Source: Trichlorobacter ammonificans (GTDB lineage: Bacteria > Desulfobacterota > Desulfuromonadia > Geobacterales > Pseudopelobacteraceae). From it: a stretch of DNA of 64,000 nucleotides. The translations under genes were made by a program, and so were the position numbers. This document shows, one piece after another, positions 24,537-32,800 of this stretch; the first letter of the stretch is position 1, and the number at the start of each line of letters is the position of its first letter. Under the pieces are notes generated by a model. The model saw only the letters and a program-made list of their open reading frames with translations, was not told where the DNA came from and did not search any database. The stretch is from positions 310,001 to 374,000 of the forward strand of contig NZ_OW150024.1 of NCBI RefSeq assembly GCF_933509905.1. Direction: 5' to 3'.

Positions 24537-24763
24537 ACCATATCCTCGGGGCTGAATACCTCCCGCATCATCCGCAGGGTCTCCTCCGCCTCCGCCGGAT
24601 CGATCCGGGAGATGGCAAACCCGGCATGCACGATCACGTAGTCTCCCACTGCCACCGGCTCAGCCAGCATCAGCAGGCTGGCCTCCCGTCGGACACCGTC
24701 GATTTCGGCGACAGCCGTATCGCCCTCCACCGTTATAACCTGCATCGGTACACCAAGGCACAT
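24533..24763 (-). CDS. hypC: [NiFe]-hydrogenase maturation chaperone HypC
   Basis: A 76-residue protein that starts MCLGVPMQVI. The Cys at position 2 is essential in HypC for holding the iron ligand unit and contacting the hydrogenase large subunit. The rest (VRREASLLMLAEPVAVGDYVIVHAGFAISRID) is the conserved barrel. It sits 20 bases after hypF and overlaps hypD, so the three are co-transcribed. AGGAGA precedes the start. Confidence 0.95.
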   Translation of the reverse strand: MCLGVPMQVITVEGDTAVAEIDGVRREASLLMLAEPVAVGDYVIVHAGFAISRIDPAEAEETLRMMREVFSPEDMV

Positions 24764-24783
24764 ATCAGTTCGTCTCCTGTACG

Positions 24784-27105
24784 TTAGGGATGCCGCTTCG
24801 CCCCGTAGGCGGCGATCGCCGCCTGTCCCAGGGCAATGCCGCCGTCGTTGGGAGGTGCCAGGCGGTGCGTGAAAACCAGGAAGCCTGACGCGGCAAGGGC
24901 AGTATATACCAATTCCGTCAGAAGGCGATTCTGAAACACGCCGCCGGAGAGAACCACCCGCTCAGGGCCGCCGTCAGCGCGTATCCGGCGGCAGCCGGCA
25001 GCCACGGCCTCCGCCAGGCCGCGATGGAAGGCCAGTGCCAGACGGTCGCGACCGGCGTCGCCGTCCGGGCCGTCCGCCAGGGCGCGGATCGCCGGCGTCG
25101 GGTCCACCACAAACGCTCCGTTATCGCCCAGCGTCAACGGGCAGGGGAGCGGCTGCGATTCCGCAGCATTCTCGGCTGCCGCCTCCAGCGCCATGGCAGC
25201 CTGGCCGTCAAAGCGGTTGATGCTGCCGAACCCCAGCAGTGCCGCCACGGCATCGAAGAGTCGGCCGATGCTGGACGTATAGGGCGCATTCACGCCCCGC
25301 TCCAGCATCAGGCGCAGGGTGGTCAGCTCCGCCGCCGGCATCTGCCGCAGCAGCGGCAGGTCGCGCTCGAAGCAGGCGGGGCCGTAGCTTTCGAACAGCC
25401 AGGAGAGGGCCATGCGCCAGGGCTCATGGGCTGCGGCATCACCGCCCGGCAGGCGGGCCTGCCGCAGGTGCCCGGCCCGGCGTACCCCGCCGTAGCCACC
25501 CACCAGGAATTCGCCCCCCCAGACCGTGCCGTCATACCCCAGGCCGGTACCATCGAAGATCACGCCGGTCACCTCGCCATCAAGGCTGTTTTCGGCCATG
25601 CAGGAGGCCATGTGGGCATGATGATGCTGCACCCGGACGATCGGACGAGCCTGGGCCCGGCTGCCGGTGGCGGTGTTGGCTTCCTGCTCCAAACGGAGAG
25701 CGTTGTCTTCGGCCAAGCGGGTGGAGAGATAGTCCGGGTGCAGATCGCAGGCCAGGAGTGCCGGCCTGACCTCCAGCATGCGGCAGAGATGTTCCACGGT
25801 CTCCCGGCAGGCCTCGAAGGTGGCCTCGTTCTTCAGATCCCCGATATGCTGGCTCATGAAGGCGTCGGCACCTCTGGTCAGGCAGACGGTGTTCTTCAGC
25901 TCCGCGCCGAAGGCCAGGACCGGGGGGGCGCTGAAAGGAAGCCGTACCGGACGGGGAACGAATCCCCGGGAGCGACGGTAGAAGATCGGTGCTCCCCGGA
26001 AGACCCGCAGCACCGAATCGTCGGTGCGCACCTGGATCGGCCGGTCGTGGGTCAGCAGCGCGTCGGCAATATCGGCCAGCTTGTCCCGGACCTCCCGGTC
26101 TCCGGCGATCATCGGTTCGTCGGAACGGTTGGCACTGGTCATGACCAGTGCCGGCAGCGTGGTTGCCAGGTTGCTGAAGAGCAGGTGATGCACCGGCGTG
26201 TAGGCCAGCAGCAGTCCCACCCAGCGGCTGTCCGGTGCCACCAGCGGCGACAGCGGGGTATCGGGCCGACGCCGTACGATGACGACCGGTGCGTCCGGGC
26301 CGGCCAGCAGCCGTTCCTCCATATCGGACAGACGGGCTATCAGCCGGGCCGTGGCCAAGTCCGGCACCATAACGGCGAACGGTTTTTCGTCGCGCTGCTT
26401 GCGGCTGCGCAGCCGGGCCACGGCCCCATCGTTGCACGCATCCACTGCCAGATGGAATCCCCCCAGTCCTTTCACCGCGACGATCAACCCCTGTCGCAGA
26501 AGAGAACCGGCATGCTCCAGCGGGGCGGGATGGTCAGGAACAAGCGAGAGCCGGGGACCGCAGGCGGGGCAGGCGATCGGCTGGGCGTGGAAGCGCCGGT
26601 CGAGCGGATCGCGGTATTCCGCCTCACAGGCGGGACAGAGTGGAAAGGCGGCCATGGTGGTCAGGGGGCGGTCGTAGGGGATGGCGCTGATGATGGTCCA
26701 GCGGGGGCCGCAGTTGGTGCAGGTGATGAAGGGATGCCGGAAACGGCGGTCGGCCGGATCGAACAGTTCCCGCAGACAGTCGGCGCACAGGGCGGTGTCC
26801 GGCGCGATCTGCACCTCCGGCATGCCGCCGCTGCTGGGCAGGATCTCGAAGCCGGTTGCGCCCGTCACCGTCGGCAGCTCCCGCTGTTCGCAGCGGGTGA
26901 CAACCGCCAGCGGCGGCAGCTCCGTCGTCAGGCGCTGTGCGAACCGTTCGACCGTGGCAGGCGCACCCTGCACTTCGATCTCCACCCCGGCCGGCGTGTT
27001 GCGGACCTGGCCGGACAGTGCCAGATCTGAAGCCAGACGAAAGACAAAGGGACGGAAGCCCACCCCCTGGACGATGCCGCTGATGGCAAAACGCCGGCGG
27101 ATCAT
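24784..27105 (-). CDS. hypF: Carbamoyltransferase HypF
   Basis: A 773-residue protein with the full HypF domain order. An acylphosphatase domain (GIVQGVGFRPFVFRLA) comes first, then two zinc fingers (CADCLRELF...CTNCGP and CPACEAEY...CPACGP). A YrdC-like domain follows (VAVKGLGGFHLAVDACND, KPFAVMV), then a Kae1-like domain with the metal-site HHHAHMASCMAE and VLSGGVFQNRLLTE. HypF uses carbamoyl phosphate and ATP to carbamoylate HypE, the source of the cyanide ligands of [NiFe] hydrogenase. I start at 27105 by family alignment. The ribosome site is weak, and the longer frame would run into the PilX-like gene ending at 27131. Confidence 0.95.
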   Translation of the reverse strand: MIRRRFAISGIVQGVGFRPFVFRLASDLALSGQVRNTPAGVEIEVQGAPATVERFAQRLTTELPPLAVVTRCEQRELPTVTGATGFEILPSSGGMPEVQIAPDTALCADCLRELFDPADRRFRHPFITCTNCGPRWTIISAIPYDRPLTTMAAFPLCPACEAEYRDPLDRRFHAQPIACPACGPRLSLVPDHPAPLEHAGSLLRQGLIVAVKGLGGFHLAVDACNDGAVARLRSRKQRDEKPFAVMVPDLATARLIARLSDMEERLLAGPDAPVVIVRRRPDTPLSPLVAPDSRWVGLLLAYTPVHHLLFSNLATTLPALVMTSANRSDEPMIAGDREVRDKLADIADALLTHDRPIQVRTDDSVLRVFRGAPIFYRRSRGFVPRPVRLPFSAPPVLAFGAELKNTVCLTRGADAFMSQHIGDLKNEATFEACRETVEHLCRMLEVRPALLACDLHPDYLSTRLAEDNALRLEQEANTATGSRAQARPIVRVQHHHAHMASCMAENSLDGEVTGVIFDGTGLGYDGTVWGGEFLVGGYGGVRRAGHLRQARLPGGDAAAHEPWRMALSWLFESYGPACFERDLPLLRQMPAAELTTLRLMLERGVNAPYTSSIGRLFDAVAALLGFGSINRFDGQAAMALEAAAENAAESQPLPCPLTLGDNGAFVVDPTPAIRALADGPDGDAGRDRLALAFHRGLAEAVAAGCRRIRADGGPERVVLSGGVFQNRLLTELVYTALAASGFLVFTHRLAPPNDGGIALGQAAIAAYGAKRHP

Positions 27106-27130
27106 GGCGGCATGCCCGCTGCCACTGGCA

Positions 27131-27745
27131 TCAGTAGGCGTAGAGCACTTCAATGTTGGCCTGGGCCTTCGCGGTGGCGGACCGCTCTCCCTGCAGCTCT
27201 ATCCGGTACAGGTAGGGGAAGTGCTGGGGGGTGATGCCCGACTGTGCCTCGGCGACGCCGGCCCCTTCCAGTTGCAGGCCGCTGATGTCGGTATTGCCGA
27301 TCAGGGTTTCGATGATCTTCGAATAGATGGTGTAGGGGCTGCCGCTGGCAGCCATCAGGTTGAAGGTCGCGTCGGGGCTCTGCTTCGGATCGGCGGTGTT
27401 GCTGCAGCCGGCCGGCCACTGGCTGGAGGGGAGGGTCAGCTTGCTCTGGATGCAGGAAGCGGTCGAGAGGAGTTGCAGGTTGACGGCGCTGAAGGTGCTG
27501 CCGGCCAGGGCTGCCAGATTTGAGTCCTGATAGTTCTTGAGCACATAGGGGAGGAGATCCTTGACGAACAGCTCGGAACCGCCGTAGCTGGCCTCAAGGG
27601 AGGTCCGGTACTTCTTGTAGGAGGCGGACACCGTGGTTCCCTGGACAATCATATACATGAGCGCCAGGATGATGGTCAGCGAGATCAGTGTCAGCATCAG
27701 CGAGGTGACCAGGGCGACCCCTTTGGTATTGTGCAGGCGTTTCAT
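27131..27745 (-). CDS. PilX-like minor pseudopilin / assembly protein
   Basis: A 204-residue protein with the PilX N-terminal pattern: a short basic leader (MKRLHNTK), then GVALVTSLMLTLISLTIILALMYMIVQ, one long hydrophobic helix, in place of the usual GFTLxE prepilin site. The body is Ser/Thr-rich with four Cys residues that could form disulfides. In the PilVWX-PilY1 systems PilX primes pilus assembly and binds PilY1. It is the last pilus gene of the operon; hypF follows after 25 bases. Confidence 0.8.
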   Translation of the reverse strand: MKRLHNTKGVALVTSLMLTLISLTIILALMYMIVQGTTVSASYKKYRTSLEASYGGSELFVKDLLPYVLKNYQDSNLAALAGSTFSAVNLQLLSTASCIQSKLTLPSSQWPAGCSNTADPKQSPDATFNLMAASGSPYTIYSKIIETLIGNTDISGLQLEGAGVAEAQSGITPQHFPYLYRIELQGERSATAKAQANIEVLYAY

Positions 27746-27761
27746 GGGTAACTCCGGCAGA

Positions 27762-28988
27762 TTACTGGTTTGAAAGCAGGTTCTTCGGCCTGACGACGAT
27801 CCGGTGCAGCTTCCAGCGGTAGTTGAGCTGGTTTGCCGCCAGCGTGAAACCGCCCGCTCTGGTCAGGCTGGCTTCGCCGTCGTCACTCATCGCCAGGGGG
27901 GAGGGGCTGCTGTAGCCGCTGTCCCGCCTGCCGTTCTGGGCCAGCACGTAGACCTTGACCATCTTCAGGTTGGAGCGGATGTTCGGCAACAAGGTCAAGG
28001 AGTTGTTGTTTGTCGTACCGAGAGCTGCCTGCACGTTTGCCGTGGTACCCTCGGCGATGCCGCTGTTGACCTGGGAGCCGTCGGCATTCGAGTAGGTATC
28101 AAGCATCCCGTCGTTGTTCATGTCCCAGCCCAACACCACCTGCATGTCCAGCACGCAGTCCAGAAGCGGCAGGTAGAGCAGCTTGCCGTCGGCGTGCTTC
28201 ACGGTTGTTTTGTACAGGATACCGGTACCCGGTGCGCAGTAGGCGGGCAACTTGATGCTGCTGGTGGCGCCGGGCACTGCCACGAAGTAGTCGCTGCGAT
28301 TAAAGGGAAAGCGCAGGTCGCCGGTATCAACGCCGTAGAGCGTGTAAATGCTCTGCGACGACGAGGAAAGATGTTCGAAAGCAACGTCACTGTAAGCGTA
28401 GTAGAAATCGTCGGTCGGATCGCGCATCAGGCTGCTGCGTAGCGGAGTGCCGAACTGCTTGCGGATCAGGACCGCCCTGTCGCCGGAATCGAAGTTTTCG
28501 GCATTCGAGGCCCATTTTTGAACGCTGGCCATGCTGGACGATATTCTGAGGAAGGTCCACTTCTGGGCTGTCTTGGTTCGTCCTACGGTGGTGCCCTTGA
28601 TGGTCAGGTAATCGGAGCCGGCCATGACCGTGGTGGCGTCCAGGGTGGCGGCGGCAACGTTGTTGCCGAGCACCACCGGTCGGGGAACGTTGTCGGGGGC
28701 GTCGTTGTAGCTTGAGGCCGGCGCGTCGACGGCTTCGTTGGCATAAGCAGTGGGTTCGGTGAACAGCCCGTAACCGGCCTGTTGCAGGTCGTGGCGCAGC
28801 ATCTCCAACCCCACGATCCCTTCGATGTTGCTCTCCTCGCTCCGAAAGAGCTTGCCTGCCTGCTTGAGGATGGTGTCGAAGGAGCTGGCCGTAATCATCA
28901 GCACCACCATGAAGACCGCCATGACCACAATCAGTTCCACCAGGGTGAACCCGCGTTGCTTTCGTAGCATAGCCCGAGCCCCGTTCAT
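27762..28988 (-). CDS. PilW-like minor pseudopilin
   Basis: A 408-residue type IV prepilin-like protein. Its class III leader is MNGARAMLRKQRG, cleaved before FTLVELIVVMAVFMVVLMI, with the Glu at mature position 5. The large periplasmic domain has many Ser/Thr and Tyr residues and one CAPG and one DCVLDM Cys that may pair. PilW is a minor pilin of the PilVWX priming complex and is long in Geobacter-like species. The start overlaps the stop of the PilV-like gene by 4 bases (ATGA), so an internal ATG at 28970 is less likely. Confidence 0.82.
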   Translation of the reverse strand: MNGARAMLRKQRGFTLVELIVVMAVFMVVLMITASSFDTILKQAGKLFRSEESNIEGIVGLEMLRHDLQQAGYGLFTEPTAYANEAVDAPASSYNDAPDNVPRPVVLGNNVAAATLDATTVMAGSDYLTIKGTTVGRTKTAQKWTFLRISSSMASVQKWASNAENFDSGDRAVLIRKQFGTPLRSSLMRDPTDDFYYAYSDVAFEHLSSSSQSIYTLYGVDTGDLRFPFNRSDYFVAVPGATSSIKLPAYCAPGTGILYKTTVKHADGKLLYLPLLDCVLDMQVVLGWDMNNDGMLDTYSNADGSQVNSGIAEGTTANVQAALGTTNNNSLTLLPNIRSNLKMVKVYVLAQNGRRDSGYSSPSPLAMSDDGEASLTRAGGFTLAANQLNYRWKLHRIVVRPKNLLSNQ

Positions 28989-29386
28989 TGTTGTGCCTTG
29001 CTGACCACGCCGGCGGCATCATGGGTGTAGCGCGTCCCCTTGTGCCGCCAGATCACCTGAAAGCGGATTTCTTTGGAGTTCTCGTAGGTGATGCCAGAAT
29101 GGGCTACCGAGAAATTCCGGAAGCCGTTCAGTATCTGCCGGGACTCCACCAGGTATTTGGGCGTTAAAGGGGGGTGTGTGGAAACGGCGTCAAATCCCTT
29201 GGCCAGTTCCCGGGCCATGTAGCTGTCGGCCACCTGTACCGCCTCGTTTCTGAGCTGGTTCTGCAGGTTGTGGTTCAGGGCCACATTGACCGTCTGCAGC
29301 AGACCCAAAAGCCCCACCATGGCGATGAGCACCGCCACCAGAAATTCCAGCAGGGTGAATCCCCGGCTATTGCAGAGCACAGGCAT
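28985..29386 (-). CDS. PilV-like minor pseudopilin
   Basis: A 133-residue minor prepilin. The leader MPVLCNSRG precedes FTLLEFLVAVLIAMVGLLGLLQ, a typical class III cleavage site with Glu5. The body contains AVQVADSYMARELAKGF, like the PilV family. It overlaps the FimT-like gene upstream by 20 bases and the PilW-like gene downstream by 4 bases. The start at 29386 is set by the leader and by AAGGATGG upstream. Confidence 0.8.
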   Translation of the reverse strand: MPVLCNSRGFTLLEFLVAVLIAMVGLLGLLQTVNVALNHNLQNQLRNEAVQVADSYMARELAKGFDAVSTHPPLTPKYLVESRQILNGFRNFSVAHSGITYENSKEIRFQVIWRHKGTRYTHDAAGVVSKAQQ

Positions 29387-29870
29387 TGTTTTCCATCCTT
29401 CCCAGGTTGGTGCGGCCATAGTGGACCACGATGCAGTCCACCTGCGCCCTGATGTCACTCGGAGCGGTAATTTTGATGGTATCGAGGTCATTGGTGAACC
29501 CCCGGATATCGAACTCGAAAATCCGGTTAGCGATTGATGCTCCGCTTGCCTTGGTCAACGGGTAGGCGAGCGGCTTGGTGAAGAGGGCCGTGCCGCCGGT
29601 GCTCCGGTTTTCGTCGGCGGAGCTGAAGCGATAGAAGGTGTAACTTTGCGGCTGCAGCACCACCTTGTGCCGCTTCTTCATGAAGATCGAGTCGGTGCGG
29701 GCCTGGTTCAGATCGGCGAACAGCTCCCGCGTCTGGCGCTCGATCTGGCTCTTACGGCTCCAGGAGGTGAAGTTGAGCGTGACTAGCGTCAGCAGAATCC
29801 CGATGATACCGAGTACCACCACCAGTTCAAGCAGCGCGAATCCCCTGCCCTGTATGCCGTGACGTCGCAT
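29367..29870 (-). CDS. FimT/GspH-like pseudopilin
   Basis: A 167-residue pseudopilin. The leader MRRHGIQGRG is followed by FALLELVVVLGIIGILLTLV, then FTSWSRKSQIERQTRELFADLNQARTDSI, the usual FimT/GspH helix extension. The domain ends with a Cys pair (DCIVVHYGRTNLGRMENNAC) that could be bridged. FimT-like proteins are initiating minor pilins and in some species bind DNA. It lies 3 bases after the PilY1 stop, in the order pilY1-fimT-pilV-pilW-pilX. Confidence 0.82.
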   Translation of the reverse strand: MRRHGIQGRGFALLELVVVLGIIGILLTLVTLNFTSWSRKSQIERQTRELFADLNQARTDSIFMKKRHKVVLQPQSYTFYRFSSADENRSTGGTALFTKPLAYPLTKASGASIANRIFEFDIRGFTNDLDTIKITAPSDIRAQVDCIVVHYGRTNLGRMENNACALQ

Positions 29871-29873
29871 TGC

Positions 29874-32800
29874 CTACTTCTCCCTGATATGCAGATACTT
29901 CTTGACCGGCTTGGGGTTGGTGATCAGCGACAGCCCCTGGGCCGTGGGGGGAACCCCCTGGATCGGCGTGGCCAAACGTCGCCCCTGCAGCCGGAGGTTG
30001 CCGGGATTGCTGAATGCCGTGGCCAGCTTCACCTCGGCGAAGGCACCGGTGGACACCTGCATCAGCGCCGTTCCCTGCATGGTGCGGGCCGGCGGTACGC
30101 CGCCGGTGTTGTAGCGGAGCGCCCAGATCAACGTGTCCCCGCCGAACTTGCAGATGTCCGAGCTGGGTTTGAAGGTGGTGAAGAAGACGTTGCCGTTGGG
30201 CAGCGCCACCGGGTCGGTGATGACCCGTTCCGCCAGTGTTGCCGAATCGGCGGCGTCAAGGTTGATATACCATCCCGGTGCGGTTGCGGAAAGGGTGTCG
30301 GCAGGCGCCGTGGAGGCGTCGCCGCTCTGGTTGACGATGGTGCCGCTTACCGCGTCGGTGCAGGTGGGGGCGATATCGTTGTCCGTGCCGCCGGCCACGT
30401 TGGCCTGGGGGGTGTGGTCGGCCCGGTTGGCCGTCGAGTAGCAGGGCTCCTTGATGCCGTACAGCCGCTGCTGCACGGAGAGGGCCGGGTCATCGTTCTT
30501 GTAGAAGTAGCGGCCGGTGCCGAAATAGAGCCAAAGGGTCTTGTTGGGACGGTCCTGCAGCTTGGTGACGGTGGTGGTCACCGGGCCGATGTCGTTGATC
30601 ACCGTGCTGACCGTCCACTGGGCCGGATCGGGGTTGTCCTTGGTAACCAGGCGCAGGATGCCCCCCTTGGTCCAGGTGTTCGGGGCAACGGCAGTGTTCT
30701 TGGCGGTGTAGCCGATATAGACGGCATCATCGCTGTAGTAACCGTTGTCGCCCGATTTGGAGCGGTCGGTGTCGATGACCGCCGAGGAGAGGGTACCGGC
30801 AAAGGCGTTGGCGATGCCGGTGTCGATGGTTCTGAGCAGCGTACCGGTTTTGAGGTCAAGGATGAACAGCTTCAGGTTCTGGTTCGAGGTTCCCAGAAAC
30901 TGATGCTTGGTGGTATCGATGGGGCCGGTGGGGCCGGAGGCGAACACGGCGAACCATTTGCCGTTTCTGGCGTGGTCGGGGGTGACGCCGTCCGCCTTTT
31001 TCGTGCCCACCCGCACGATGGCCGGACCGGTGATAGCTGCCCCCAGGTAGTGGCCTGCAGCCGGATTGCCCTCGAACTCCCACAAATACTTCGGGTTGAC
31101 CGGGTCCTTGACGTCCAGGGCGAAGTAGGAGGAAAGGCCATAGTTGGTAATGGGGGCCTTGATACAGGTGCCGGCACTGCCGGCGGTGCAGCCGTCGGCG
31201 GATGTCCGGCTGGCCCCGCCGTACCCCATGCCGCCGATCAGTATCGTTGACCAGGTGGAACCGTCGGCAAGTTTTTCACAGGTGCTGTAATCGGTGGCAA
31301 CCGTGCATTTCGTGGTGTCCGCCGGGATCATGATGCTGGCGTCGACGATGGTGGGGGTCCGGTCCACCAGAAAGATGTGGTCGTAGTCGAGATTGGCGCA
31401 ATACGTCGCGTCGCCTCCTCCCTTCTTGCAGGTGAGATAGCGCAGGTAGGGAAGTGCGTTTTTGGGGATGAAGGACCAGAGCTCCTTGCCCAGCTGATCG
31501 GCGGCGTTGGCCAGGTTGCCCGTTTCGTCGTTCATCTGCGCCTTGCTGTAGTGGTCCGTCCGTTCGTGCAGCACACCCAGCTTGAAGGCGTGGAGCATGC
31601 CGTCGTTGCCGCCCACCAGGGCCATGCCCCGGTTCTGATAGGTGGGAGTTTTGGAAAAGGCCAGGTAGCTCGCATCATTGTAACCGTTGGGCGGCGCCAG
31701 GTCATAGGTATTCAGCTTGACGTTGGAGACCAGCTTGGGGGTGGAGGAGACGATGTCCCCCAGCTTCCATTCCCGGGTGCAGCCGGCGGCATCGGTAAGG
31801 CCGCAGCCGCTGATGGTCACCTTGCGGTCCCGGAAACCGGCCTGGTCGGTACCGTGCACATAGCTGATCACCTTGGTGGTGGTGGCTTCGTCGCCGGTCT
31901 GCATGGCGGCCCAGACGCCGGGCCAGGTGTTGAAATAGCCGTCCACCTCCAGGTTGCTGAACTTCTGCGGCGTGGTACCGGCGGTGGAGCCGTACCCGGT
32001 AAAAATGGTGCGCGGGGCGGTGGTCAGGTTCCGTTCCCAGAGCAGGCGTCCCGCTTTCCAGAGGCTTTTGACGTCGTCGGGCGAGATGGTGTCCACCGGT
32101 GTGGCGGAGTCCGCCAGGCCGTCGCCATTAGCGTCGGAGAAACGTCGCACCAGGGTTTTGCTTTGGGCCGGATCAAAGTAGAACTGGGTGACGTAGTCCT
32201 GCTGCAGGTTCAGGACATTGTCCTGAACGGTGTCCTCGCGGATGGAGGTCTTGTTCAGGAAGGGGTCGATGTAGTACCAGAGGTTCTGCATTTCACCGAT
32301 CCAGCCCACCTCGGTATTGTTGTCGAACTGTTTCTTGGGATAGAAGACCGCCTGCAGCAGGTTGGCGCCGCTCCCCTCGCTGTTGTTGAGGATCGATGCC
32401 GCCGTGCCCGAGGCGACCCGGGCCAGGATTTCGTTCAAGGCCTTTTCCAGCTGGCTATCCAATTCCAGGGGGTTGCTGACCGGAAAATAGTTGTCCGGCA
32501 GGCCGTCGCCATCCTTGTCCCACTTTGCCGCCGTGTCCGGCACGCCGCTGCCGGTGTAGCCGCCCCACTTGGCGGCGTACCAGAGCGGATTTTTCAGATA
32601 GCCGGCCGCCGGGGTGGCCGAAACGCTGAAATCCTTGACGCTGGTCAGGGGCAGGCCGCTTATGGGGGAGGTGCTGCCCACATCCTTGTCCTTCACCACC
32701 AGGTAGGTGCCGTCAGCCGTGGTTCCGGAAATGACGTAGCCCAGGACCTGGTCGATGCTGCCGGCGGCGTAGTCCGAGTTGACCTTGACCTGCACGCCGT